From assembly GCF_022802975.1 (NCBI RefSeq), contig NZ_JAFEVZ010000006.1:124001-188000 (forward strand): a stretch of 64,000 bases of DNA, in the 5' to 3' direction. Made by a program: the position numbers and the translations under genes. Shown one piece after another: positions 25,975 through 33,094 of the stretch. How positions within the stretch are numbered: position 1 is the first letter of the stretch; each line of letters starts with the position of its first letter. Origin of the DNA: Flavobacterium pectinovorum. Lineage in GTDB: Bacteria > Bacteroidota > Bacteroidia > Flavobacteriales > Flavobacteriaceae. Below the pieces are notes generated by a model that saw only the letters and a list, made by a program, of their open reading frames with translations, did no database searches and had not been told where the DNA came from.

Positions 25975-26292
25975 ATGGATGTATTAATAAAGATTAAAGA
26001 TCGAGAAGGAGTTATACACGAATTACAGGCTCCAACTGATATGGCAATGAATATAATGGAGTTATGCAAAGCATACGAACTTCCTGTTGAAGGAACCTGT
26101 GGCGGAATGGCCATGTGTGCTTCCTGCCAGTGTTATGTGCTAAACGATGTTGCATTACCTGAAATGGGAGATGATGAAGAAGCCATGCTTTCAGAAGCAT
26201 TTTATGTGAAATCTAACAGTCGTTTAGGGTGTCAGATACCAATTACTACAGAATTAGAAGGCTTGGAACTTGAACTGGCTCCTGAATATTAA
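25975..26292 (+). CDS. 2Fe-2S ferredoxin, adrenodoxin type
   Basis: A 105-residue ferredoxin. Three cluster cysteines are in EGTCGGMAMCASCQCYVL (Cys-x5-Cys-x2-Cys) and the fourth in RLGCQIPIT, the vertebrate-type (Isc Fdx/adrenodoxin) arrangement. It would supply electrons for Fe-S cluster assembly or a monooxygenase or reductase. It lies 760 bp downstream of the NifU-like gene, and the grouping of three Fe-S-related genes in 2.5 kb is notable. A terminator hairpin follows directly. Confidence 0.93.
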   Translation: MDVLIKIKDREGVIHELQAPTDMAMNIMELCKAYELPVEGTCGGMAMCASCQCYVLNDVALPEMGDDEEAMLSEAFYVKSNSRLGCQIPITTELEGLELELAPEY

Positions 26293-26298
26293 AATATA

Positions 26299-26330
26299 AA
26301 AAAGCGAGAATTTATCATTCTCGCTTTTTT
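26299..26330 (+). terminator. Terminator of the ferredoxin gene
   Basis: AAAAAAGCGAGAAT pairs with ATTCTCGCTTTTTT around a short loop. The A and T runs on both sides let it serve the convergent gene too. Confidence 0.88.
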
Positions 26331-26344
26331 GTATTCTCAAAAAA

Positions 26345-26746
26345 TTACTCTTCGATAAGTTCGCTTATAGTTCTCGCCACTTCTTGTGTTCTTCCTGTTT
26401 CATGAAACCATAAAAATATTTTTTCACCTAACTTTCTTACATTACTATCCAATGGAAGAAGAACCAATTGATCGCCACAACCATTTGTTGCAATGGCAAT
26501 TGCGCCTGGAGGGAAATTACTCCATTCTTTAGCTTGTTTTGTTTCTAAAACAATATGATTACAAGTTCTGCTTATTCTCTTTTTATCAGATTTATCGAAA
26601 AAGGGATATAGTTGCCAATCATCATCTTCCGTTATTAATTCACCTCCATTTTGGTTCATCATTTTTTGTTTGAATTCATATGGAAATTCTACCTCTAACT
26701 CAGTTTCCGTTTCAATTATGTATTTTATATCTATTGGAAATGCCAT
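26345..26746 (-). CDS. SMI1/KNR4 family protein
   Basis: A 133-residue protein with the SMI1/KNR4 fold. Visible hallmarks are the N-terminal helix ending in LEVEFPYEFKQKMMNQNGGEL, and WSNFPPGAIAIATNGCGDQLVLLPLDS with its Gly-Asp core. Bacterial members are often immunity proteins for contact-dependent or polymorphic toxins. No toxin gene is adjacent (neighbours are ferredoxin and asd), so it may be an orphan immunity or housekeeping protein. Confidence 0.85.
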   Translation of the reverse strand: MAFPIDIKYIIETETELEVEFPYEFKQKMMNQNGGELITEDDDWQLYPFFDKSDKKRISRTCNHIVLETKQAKEWSNFPPGAIAIATNGCGDQLVLLPLDSNVRKLGEKIFLWFHETGRTQEVARTISELIEE

Positions 26747-26792
26747 ATATTGTCATAAATTTAAATTGCAAGTTATGCTAAATTACAAAGCA

Positions 26793-26829
26793 AAAAAACC
26801 GTAATCACATTTAGTAATTACGGTTTTTT
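26793..26829 (-). terminator. Terminator of asd
   Basis: AAAAACCGTAAT pairs with ATTACGGTTTTT, with A/T tails on both sides, 25 bp past the asd stop. Confidence 0.85.
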
Positions 26830-26853
26830 CTATAAACAATTTTTAACCTCAGT

Positions 26854-27843
26854 TTATACCAAACCTGCCTGAATTAAATATTCTGCGATTTGAATTGTGT
26901 TTGTTGCAGCTCCCTTTCTTAAGTTATCAGCAACGATCCACATGTTTAATGTATTTGGCTGGCTTTCGTCACGACGGATTCTTCCAACAAAAACTTCATT
27001 TTTACCTTCTGCAAATAATGGCATTGGATAAGAAAACGCATCCAGATCATCCTGAACCACTACTCCATCTGTATTTTGTAAAATTTCTCGAACTTCATTT
27101 ACTTCAAAATCGTTTGTAAACTCAACATTTACAGCCTCACTATGACCTCCAACAACAGGAACACGAACTGCAGTAGCCGTAACTCTGATGGTATTATCTG
27201 CAAGGATTTTTTGAGTTTCACGAACTAATTTCATTTCTTCTTTTGTGTATCCGTTTGCTTCGAAACTATCACATTGTGGAATTGCATTTCTGTGAATTGG
27301 GTATTTGTACGCCATATCACCTTCAACTCCTGCATACTCATTTTCTAATTGTCTTACCGCTTTTACACCAGTTCCGGTAATAGACTGGTAAGTCGAAACA
27401 ATAATTCTTCTGATATTGTATTTTTTATGCAAAGGAGCCAAAGTCAATACCATCTGAATCGTAGAACAGTTTGGATTTGCAATAATTTTATCTTCTTTAG
27501 TCAAAGAGTCCGCGTTGATTTCAGGAACGATCAGTTTTTTTGTCGGATCCATTCTCCATGCAGATGAATTGTCAATTACCGTTGTACCGGCAGCAGCAAA
27601 TTTTGGAGCCCACTCTAATGAAGTATCACCTCCGGCAGAGAAAACAGCAATATCAGCTTTTAAATCAACAGCAGCCTGTAAACCAACAACTTTATATTTC
27701 TGACCTTTATATTCGATTTCTTTACCTACAGATTTCTCTGAAGCAACTGGAATTAATTCTGTAACAGGAAAATTTCTTTCTGCTAAAACTTTTAACATTA
27801 TCTCGCCAACCATACCGGTGGCGCCTACAACCGCTATTCTCAT
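26854..27843 (-). CDS. asd: Aspartate-semialdehyde dehydrogenase
   Basis: A 329-residue NADP-dependent enzyme making aspartate semialdehyde from aspartyl phosphate, the branch point to lysine/diaminopimelate, threonine and methionine. It has the N-terminal dinucleotide site VVGATGMVGEIML, the active cysteine in IANPNCSTIQMVL, and VPVVGGHSEAVNVEF with the catalytic histidine. The length is normal. A near-perfect housekeeping promoter lies 38 bp upstream and a terminator follows, so it appears to be a single-gene unit. Confidence 0.96.
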   Translation of the reverse strand: MRIAVVGATGMVGEIMLKVLAERNFPVTELIPVASEKSVGKEIEYKGQKYKVVGLQAAVDLKADIAVFSAGGDTSLEWAPKFAAAGTTVIDNSSAWRMDPTKKLIVPEINADSLTKEDKIIANPNCSTIQMVLTLAPLHKKYNIRRIIVSTYQSITGTGVKAVRQLENEYAGVEGDMAYKYPIHRNAIPQCDSFEANGYTKEEMKLVRETQKILADNTIRVTATAVRVPVVGGHSEAVNVEFTNDFEVNEVREILQNTDGVVVQDDLDAFSYPMPLFAEGKNEVFVGRIRRDESQPNTLNMWIVADNLRKGAATNTIQIAEYLIQAGLV

Positions 27844-27880
27844 TTTTATATTTTTTATATGAATGTTCTAATTTAGATTG

Positions 27881-27910
27881 CAAAAGTAAGGATAATAAAA
27901 ACGATTACAA
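27881..27910 (-). promoter_or_regulatory. Promoter of asd
   Basis: On the reverse strand TTG (27908-27910), exactly 19 bp, then TACTTTTG (27881-27888): a full match to the Bacteroidota consensus TTG-N19-TAnnTTTG. The predicted leader is about 32 nt. Confidence 0.85.
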
Positions 27911-27958
27911 TCGTGTTCACAAAAAATAACAAATTGTTACAAAACAAACAAAATAAAA

Positions 27959-27986
27959 AAAACCGTCCCCAATTAAGGAACGGTTA
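27959..27986 (-). terminator. Terminator of mscL
   Basis: AACCGTCC and GGAACGGTT form an imperfect stem with an A/T run on the mscL-distal side, about 30 bp after its stop. Confidence 0.6.
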
Positions 27987-28017
27987 AATTAGACTTAGTG
28001 TAGCGGTATATTATATC

Positions 28018-28398
28018 TTATTTATTTTTTAACAAATCTCTAATTTGTATAAGCAACTCTTCTTGTGTTGGTCCGGATGGTGCAGGAGTCTCTACAACTT
28101 CTTTCTTTTTAGCCGCATTTATTCCTTTTATGACTAAAAACAAGACAAAAGCCACAATTACAAAATTTATAACAGCCGAAATAAACAATCCGTACTGAAC
28201 GCCTCCAAAGGCCGTTAATTCTTCAATTTTTGATAAATGTGCAGCATCTAAAGCAGGTTTTAACAATAAAGGAGTAATTACATTTTCAATAAATGAACTT
28301 ACAATTTTTCCAAAAGCCGCTCCTATTATAACACCGACTGCCAAATCAACTACGTTGCCTTTTACAGCAAATTCCTTAAATTCAGTAAATATTCCCAT
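28018..28398 (-). CDS. mscL: Large-conductance mechanosensitive channel
   Basis: A 126-residue MscL: FKEFAVKGNVVDLAVGVIIGAAFGKIVSSFIENVITPLL is the first pore helix with its glycine pattern. A second helix (LFISAVINFVIVAFVLFLVIKGINA) and a charged C-terminal helix (EELLIQIRDLLKNK) follow. It opens under membrane tension to release solutes during hypo-osmotic shock. It lies downstream of murF-alr's stop on the opposite end, with its own flanking non-coding DNA. Confidence 0.96.
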   Translation of the reverse strand: MGIFTEFKEFAVKGNVVDLAVGVIIGAAFGKIVSSFIENVITPLLLKPALDAAHLSKIEELTAFGGVQYGLFISAVINFVIVAFVLFLVIKGINAAKKKEVVETPAPSGPTQEELLIQIRDLLKNK

Positions 28399-28479
28399 GG
28401 TTATTATTTTTTTAAGTTTAAAATTTAGTACTATCGAAAGTAAGTATTTTTTTGGATATTTTAATAAAATGCTTTAAAA

Positions 28480-30948
28480 TCATCTATAGAAAACTCTTTT
28501 TACACGTTGCGAAATACTGGTCAAAATTTCATACGGAATTGTTTTTAGAGCTTCTGCAATCTCTGTTACTGTTGGAGATTCTCCGAAAATAATAACCGAA
28601 TCTCCTTCTTTGCAGTCAATTTCGCTGACATCAACCATCAGCATATCCATACAAACACTTCCCACAATAGAGGCTTTGTGATTTTTAATCGTAACATAAC
28701 CCACCTGATTGCCCCACAATCTTGAAATTCCATCGGCATAACCAATCGGAATCGTAGCTATTTTGGTTTCTTTTTCTGCCATAAATCTTCTGCCATACCC
28801 TACGCTGTCACCTGCCGGAATGGTACGAACCTGCGAAATGACAGATTTTAAAGTCCCAACATTTTCCAGATATTTTTGTTCAGAAGAATCGTTTGAAACC
28901 CCGTAAAGACCAATTCCTAAGCGCACCATATTATATTGTGCATCCGGAAAATTACTGATTCCGGAAGTGTTCAGAATATGACGGATTGGATTTACACCTA
29001 ATTCATTCATTAATTTTAAAGATAATCTCTCAAACAATCTGATCTGAGACATTGCAAATTCATAATGTTTCATATCATCACTCGTGGCCATGTGCGATAA
29101 AATACTCTGAATACGAACAGTTGAATTTCCTTTTAAAGCAGTAATCAATTCGTCTATTGTATTTTCCTCAAAACCCAGACGGTGCATACCGGTATCGAGT
29201 TTGATATGAATTGGAAAATCTTTTAAATTCTTTTCGCGTGCAATTTTCAAAAAAGCATTTAAGCCTTTTAAACTATAGATTTCGGGTTCCAACTGATACT
29301 GAATAATCGATGTAAAACTGGTCGACTCCGGATTTAAAACCATGATGGGTAATTTTATTCCGCCGTTTTTCAGCGAAATTCCTTCATCGGCGAAAGCCAC
29401 TCCTAAATAATCAACTTTATGATGTTCCAGCAATTTTGCTATTTCCAATCCTCCGTTTCCATAACCAAAAGCTTTTACCATAACCATGATTTTAACCTCA
29501 TCTGCTAACTTAGATTTAAAGAAATTTAAGTTGTGGCTGATCGAATTAAGGTTGATTTCGAGAATGGTTTCATGAGTTTTCTCTTCCAATAAAGATACGA
29601 TTTCTTCAAATTGAAACGATCTGGCTCCTTTTATTAAAATGGTTTCATTGACAAAATTTAGGTTTTCAAAATCATTAATAAATTCAGCAGTATTCTGATA
29701 CGTGATACAATTTGAAAATTTATGTTTAAACGAAGAAATAGTTGTGCCAATTCCAATAACACGATTAACTTTATTGTCGGTAATTAGCTGAGAAACTTTC
29801 GAATACAAGTCTTCGTTTGAAAATCCGCTTTGAAAAATATCCGATAAAATAACCGTTTTGGATGCATTCTTTTTTTGGCTTTCCAGGAAATCCAAAGCTA
29901 TTTTTAGTGACTGAAAATCAGAACTGTAACTATCATCAATAATACTGCAATTATGAATTCCGTTTTTAACCTCCAGTCGCATTTCGACCGGATACAATCC
30001 CTCCATACGGTTTTGAATCGTTTCAGCATCATATTCAAAATAAAGCAAAACCAATAAACATGTTACAGCATTTTCTACAGATGCAGAATCGCTAAACGGA
30101 ATTTTTAAATCGTAATTTTCTTTTTTATATCGATATTGAATCGTTGTTATTTCATTTTTGTTTCCTTTTTTCAAAATAAAAACATCTGCTGATTTATCTG
30201 TATAGCTCCATGAAAAAAGTTTTCGGGGATGCAGCATATATTCGGCAGCAAATTGGGACAAGCAGGAATCTACAGTTTCATTTTTCTGATAAATAATTAC
30301 CGGAGATTCTTTAAACAAAAGCAGTTTTTCATCAATCTTCTGTACTAAGTTTAAAAATCCTTCATCATGCGCAGTTCCAATATTAGTAAGGACTCCAATT
30401 GTTGGGCTAATGATATTTTCGAGTTTATCCATTTCATTAACCGTTGAAATTCCGGCTTCAAAAATGCCTAAATTATGTTTTTCATTAATTGCAATAACCG
30501 AGAGTGGCACTCCAACCTGTGAATTATAACTTTTAGGACTTCGGATAATATTATAATCAGGACTCAGCAAAAAGTTAAGCCATTCTTTTACGATCGTTTT
30601 ACCGTTGCTTCCCGTCAATCCGATGATCGGAAAATCAAAAAGATTTCGGTGATAAGCAGCAAAATTCTGTAGCGCTTCCAGCGTTGATTTTACAACTAAA
30701 AAATTAGCTTTCCCTTGGCAATTTTCAGGAATATATTCGACTACAAAATTCTGCACGCCTTTGTCTGTCAATTCTGAAATATAAGAATGTGCGTCATTGT
30801 TGACACCGGACAATGCAAAGAACAAGGTTTGCGAACCATTTTGCAGTGAACGGCTGTCTATCGAAATATGCTCAATAAAAATTGCTGTATCTGAGCCAAT
30901 CCATTCGGCATGAAGAACCGAAACCAGGCTTTTTAAGTTTACGCTCAT
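28480..30948 (-). CDS. Bifunctional MurF / alanine racemase
   Basis: An 822-residue fusion. Residues 1 to about 450 are MurF (UDP-MurNAc-tripeptide:D-Ala-D-Ala ligase) with the ATP loop GLTGSNGKTIVKEW. The rest is a PLP alanine racemase with the lysine in MVMVKAFGYGNGG and the second-site tyrosine region SVGYGRRF, ending in PYEILTSISQRVKRVF. One protein thus makes D-Ala and adds D-Ala-D-Ala to the cell wall precursor. The fusion is common in Bacteroidota. The frame is open to 30978, but a TAAATTTG box lies in that extension, so ATG 30948 (MSVNLKSL) is chosen. Confidence 0.94.
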   Translation of the reverse strand: MSVNLKSLVSVLHAEWIGSDTAIFIEHISIDSRSLQNGSQTLFFALSGVNNDAHSYISELTDKGVQNFVVEYIPENCQGKANFLVVKSTLEALQNFAAYHRNLFDFPIIGLTGSNGKTIVKEWLNFLLSPDYNIIRSPKSYNSQVGVPLSVIAINEKHNLGIFEAGISTVNEMDKLENIISPTIGVLTNIGTAHDEGFLNLVQKIDEKLLLFKESPVIIYQKNETVDSCLSQFAAEYMLHPRKLFSWSYTDKSADVFILKKGNKNEITTIQYRYKKENYDLKIPFSDSASVENAVTCLLVLLYFEYDAETIQNRMEGLYPVEMRLEVKNGIHNCSIIDDSYSSDFQSLKIALDFLESQKKNASKTVILSDIFQSGFSNEDLYSKVSQLITDNKVNRVIGIGTTISSFKHKFSNCITYQNTAEFINDFENLNFVNETILIKGARSFQFEEIVSLLEEKTHETILEINLNSISHNLNFFKSKLADEVKIMVMVKAFGYGNGGLEIAKLLEHHKVDYLGVAFADEGISLKNGGIKLPIMVLNPESTSFTSIIQYQLEPEIYSLKGLNAFLKIAREKNLKDFPIHIKLDTGMHRLGFEENTIDELITALKGNSTVRIQSILSHMATSDDMKHYEFAMSQIRLFERLSLKLMNELGVNPIRHILNTSGISNFPDAQYNMVRLGIGLYGVSNDSSEQKYLENVGTLKSVISQVRTIPAGDSVGYGRRFMAEKETKIATIPIGYADGISRLWGNQVGYVTIKNHKASIVGSVCMDMLMVDVSEIDCKEGDSVIIFGESPTVTEIAEALKTIPYEILTSISQRVKRVFYR

Positions 30949-30965
30949 TAGAAAATTCTTTTTTT

Positions 30966-30973
30966 CAAATTTA
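30966..30973 (-). promoter_or_regulatory. Promoter box of murF-alr
   Basis: TAAATTTG on the reverse strand, 17 bp before ATG 30948. It overlaps the alternative upstream start region. Confidence 0.5.
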
Positions 30974-31047
30974 AACATTAAAGCCTGAAAAGAGTTGTGA
31001 TTTTCTTAAAAAATAAAGGGTTTACAACAACGTATTTATATTTCAAT

Positions 31048-31055
31048 TATATTTG
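31048..31055 (+). promoter_or_regulatory. Promoter box of the 31 kb membrane protein gene
   Basis: TATATTTG fits TAnnTTTG. It contains the most upstream TTG codon (31053) of the following frame, so translation must start further down. Confidence 0.5.
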
Positions 31056-31079
31056 TTGAAGACCTCAAATTATAGCGTT

Positions 31080-31685
31080 TTGAAAAAAATTCTTCCTATA
31101 TTTTCCTACCTGCTGCATCCGATTTTTATATCGATGTACGCCGCTTTATTCTATCTTTTTTATAAAGATGATGCGTTTACCATTCAGGAAAAATACTTTG
31201 TTTTATTTCAGATTCTGATTATTACTGTCATAGTTCCGATATTATTTTTTTTATTGTTAAAATCAACCGGAAATGTAAAATCAGTGATGATTCACGAAAC
31301 ATCTCAACGGATAATTCCCTTAGTTTTACAATGCTTTTTATTTATTTTACTGGTAAAAAGAAGTATTGTCATTACGCGTTATCCGGAGCTGCATTTCTTT
31401 TTTCTGGGCGGATTGTTCAGTACTATTATTGCGTTGATTTATTCGCTTTTTAAGGTAAAAGCGAGTTTACACATGATGGCAATTAGTGGTTTTGCCGTTT
31501 TTGTAATAGGCCTGAATATGCATTTGCAATTACATAATCCGTATTGGCCGGCTCTTTTAATTTTATTGACCGGAATTACAGCATCATCACGTTTAGAAAT
31601 GAATGCACATACTAATAAAGAACTGCTTATTGGCTTTATAATTGGAATTCTTCCTCAGGTTTTATTTTTGTACTTGTGGTTATAA
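31080..31685 (+). CDS. Polytopic membrane protein, possibly PAP2-related
   Basis: A protein of about 201 residues with six or so hydrophobic helices, starting MKKILPIFSYLLHPIFISMY. The end ASSRLEMNAHTNKELLIGFIIGILPQ resembles the last PAP2-phosphatase segment (SR, then H, then a final helix) without its full catalytic set, so enzymatic activity is doubtful. No ATG is available near the start. A TTG at 31080 lies about 20 bp after the predicted transcription start and is preferred over TTG 31053, which is inside the promoter box. The stop overlaps the convergent outer-membrane protein gene by 6 bp. Confidence 0.68.
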   Translation: MKKILPIFSYLLHPIFISMYAALFYLFYKDDAFTIQEKYFVLFQILIITVIVPILFFLLLKSTGNVKSVMIHETSQRIIPLVLQCFLFILLVKRSIVITRYPELHFFFLGGLFSTIIALIYSLFKVKASLHMMAISGFAVFVIGLNMHLQLHNPYWPALLILLTGITASSRLEMNAHTNKELLIGFIIGILPQVLFLYLWL

Positions 31686-32381
31686 AATATAAAAAATAAG
31701 ACCGAGGTTCATGGCTTTCATTTTAACCTCTTCTCCTGAAAGCGTTTTAACATTATTAAACAAAGGATTCAGTCCATAATAAAAATAAACATTCCAGGTG
31801 TTGTAACCCGCCGAAATATAAGCCCCATACTGAAACCTGTTGACGTCAGAATTATTATTGATTTTATACGTGTTCTCTCCATCATTCAAAACAGATTTGC
31901 TCGACAAAACATAACTGAATTTTAAACCCGTGTAAATTCTCCAAAACTTATAACTTTCATAAGTCGAATTTCGCCATCTGAACTCAATTGGAAGATCTAC
32001 TAAATATTCCCTGAATCTATTTGAAACAAATTCATTATAATCGTTCACACCATATATCCGTGCTCCATCAGACCCCTCAGAAATAGTCAGGTTTTGAAAA
32101 TAATTATGATACGTTAATCCTAAACCGGCTGCAATAGCTATTGTTCTTTTTTTATTGATAGGCATATCGCGCAGAAAACCCGCAGAAATTCCTGCAGAAA
32201 ATTTATCACGTTTAAGGCCTTCTGGTGCGTCTGACAAAAGATTATAGGCAACCGAAACATAGAACTGATCTTCTCTATACAAAGAATCAATTTTTACCAC
32301 AGGTTTAACTTCTGGTTTTTCTTCTTGTGAAAAAACATTGAAAAACGATACTAAAAATAAACAACTAAAAAATAATCGCAT
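31680..32381 (-). CDS. Outer-membrane beta-barrel protein, PorT-like
   Basis: A 233-residue protein with a signal peptide (MRLFFSCLFLVSFFNVFSQ) and alternating aromatic strands ending in an aromatic-rich segment (MNLGLIFYIL), as in Bacteroidota outer-membrane barrels of the PorT/OMP_b-brl_2 type. The motif LVDLPIEFRWR is typical of this group. Some relatives assist gliding or type IX secretion, but many are uncharacterised. A TATATTTG box at 32443-32450 lies upstream on the same strand. Confidence 0.75.
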   Translation of the reverse strand: MRLFFSCLFLVSFFNVFSQEEKPEVKPVVKIDSLYREDQFYVSVAYNLLSDAPEGLKRDKFSAGISAGFLRDMPINKKRTIAIAAGLGLTYHNYFQNLTISEGSDGARIYGVNDYNEFVSNRFREYLVDLPIEFRWRNSTYESYKFWRIYTGLKFSYVLSSKSVLNDGENTYKINNNSDVNRFQYGAYISAGYNTWNVYFYYGLNPLFNNVKTLSGEEVKMKAMNLGLIFYIL

Positions 32382-32442
32382 AGTGTGCTTGAGTTAAAGA
32401 AGATTTCAGATAAACGTTTTTTGGATTTATTTATTAGACTCA

Positions 32443-32450
32443 CAAATATA
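32443..32450 (-). promoter_or_regulatory. Promoter box of the PorT-like gene
   Basis: TATATTTG on the reverse strand, about 62 bp upstream of the start. No TTG at the standard spacing was seen. Confidence 0.4.
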
Positions 32451-32575
32451 ATATAATGATAGTTGATGAGATGATTTTAATGCGATTATTCTGTTTTCAA
32501 TCTTTATAAAAATATTTTGTTGCGCTATTTTCAACAAAAAGCACTAAAATCAAAGATTTTTATATTTACCTTTTA

Positions 32576-32583
32576 TACCTTTG
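32576..32583 (+). promoter_or_regulatory. Promoter box very close to a start codon
   Basis: TACCTTTG fits TAnnTTTG and ends only 7 bp before ATG 32591, so the mRNA may be nearly or fully leaderless. Confidence 0.5.
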
Positions 32584-32590
32584 CCTGGTA

Positions 32591-32944
32591 ATGAATAGAA
32601 GACAGCTCATAACCGGTTTTTCTTTGGGTCTGATGGTATTGTTCTCAATACTTTTTCAGTCCGCACACAGTTATGAACATATCTCGCAACAGCTTTCAGA
32701 AAAAAAATGCCATCATAATTATAATGATGCAAATGGCGAAATTACACATGAGCATCATAACGATGACTCCTGTTTTATTTGTCATTTTTCTTTTGGAAGT
32801 TACATTACACCTGAAAATTTTACCTTTCAGTTTTTCAGCAATCATCAGGAAATCCCTTATTTCTTTGGATTTTCTGAAAGTATTATTTCCTTTTCGGGAA
32901 GTTTATATGCGCTTCGGGGGCCTCCTTCATCTATAGTTTCATAA
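32591..32944 (+). CDS. Small His/Cys-rich membrane or secreted protein
   Basis: A 117-residue protein with an N-terminal signal or anchor segment (about 8-27) and a histidine-rich middle: CHHNYNDANGEITHEHHNDDSCFICHF, with three Cys and about seven His. The C-terminus SLYALRGPPSS resembles small proteins encoded just upstream of TonB receptors in Bacteroidota. The His/Cys content suggests binding of zinc, copper or another transition metal. It lies 150 bp before a TonB-dependent receptor gene on the same strand and probably shares its transcript. Confidence 0.7.
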   Translation: MNRRQLITGFSLGLMVLFSILFQSAHSYEHISQQLSEKKCHHNYNDANGEITHEHHNDDSCFICHFSFGSYITPENFTFQFFSNHQEIPYFFGFSESIISFSGSLYALRGPPSSIVS

Positions 32945-33094
32945 AGTTTCGCCCCAAGAAACAAAACCCTTTTAATTGAATTCAAAAACTCAGTTAGGTC
33001 TCCTGATTTTCATCCTTTGAAAATTCAGCAGACTTCACGTTTCTTTTGATTCTGTTTAAAAGAAAAATCCATTAACTATAGCAATCATTTTCAA

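Noticed and set aside
26345-26746. Toxin-immunity module around the SMI1/KNR4 gene
   Set aside because: No toxin, Rhs or secretion gene is near; neighbours are ferredoxin and asd, so only the single gene is reported.
31053-31079. TTG start upstream in the 31 kb membrane protein
   Set aside because: The TTG is part of a TATATTTG promoter box; a TTG at 31080 gives the more natural MKKILPIF start.
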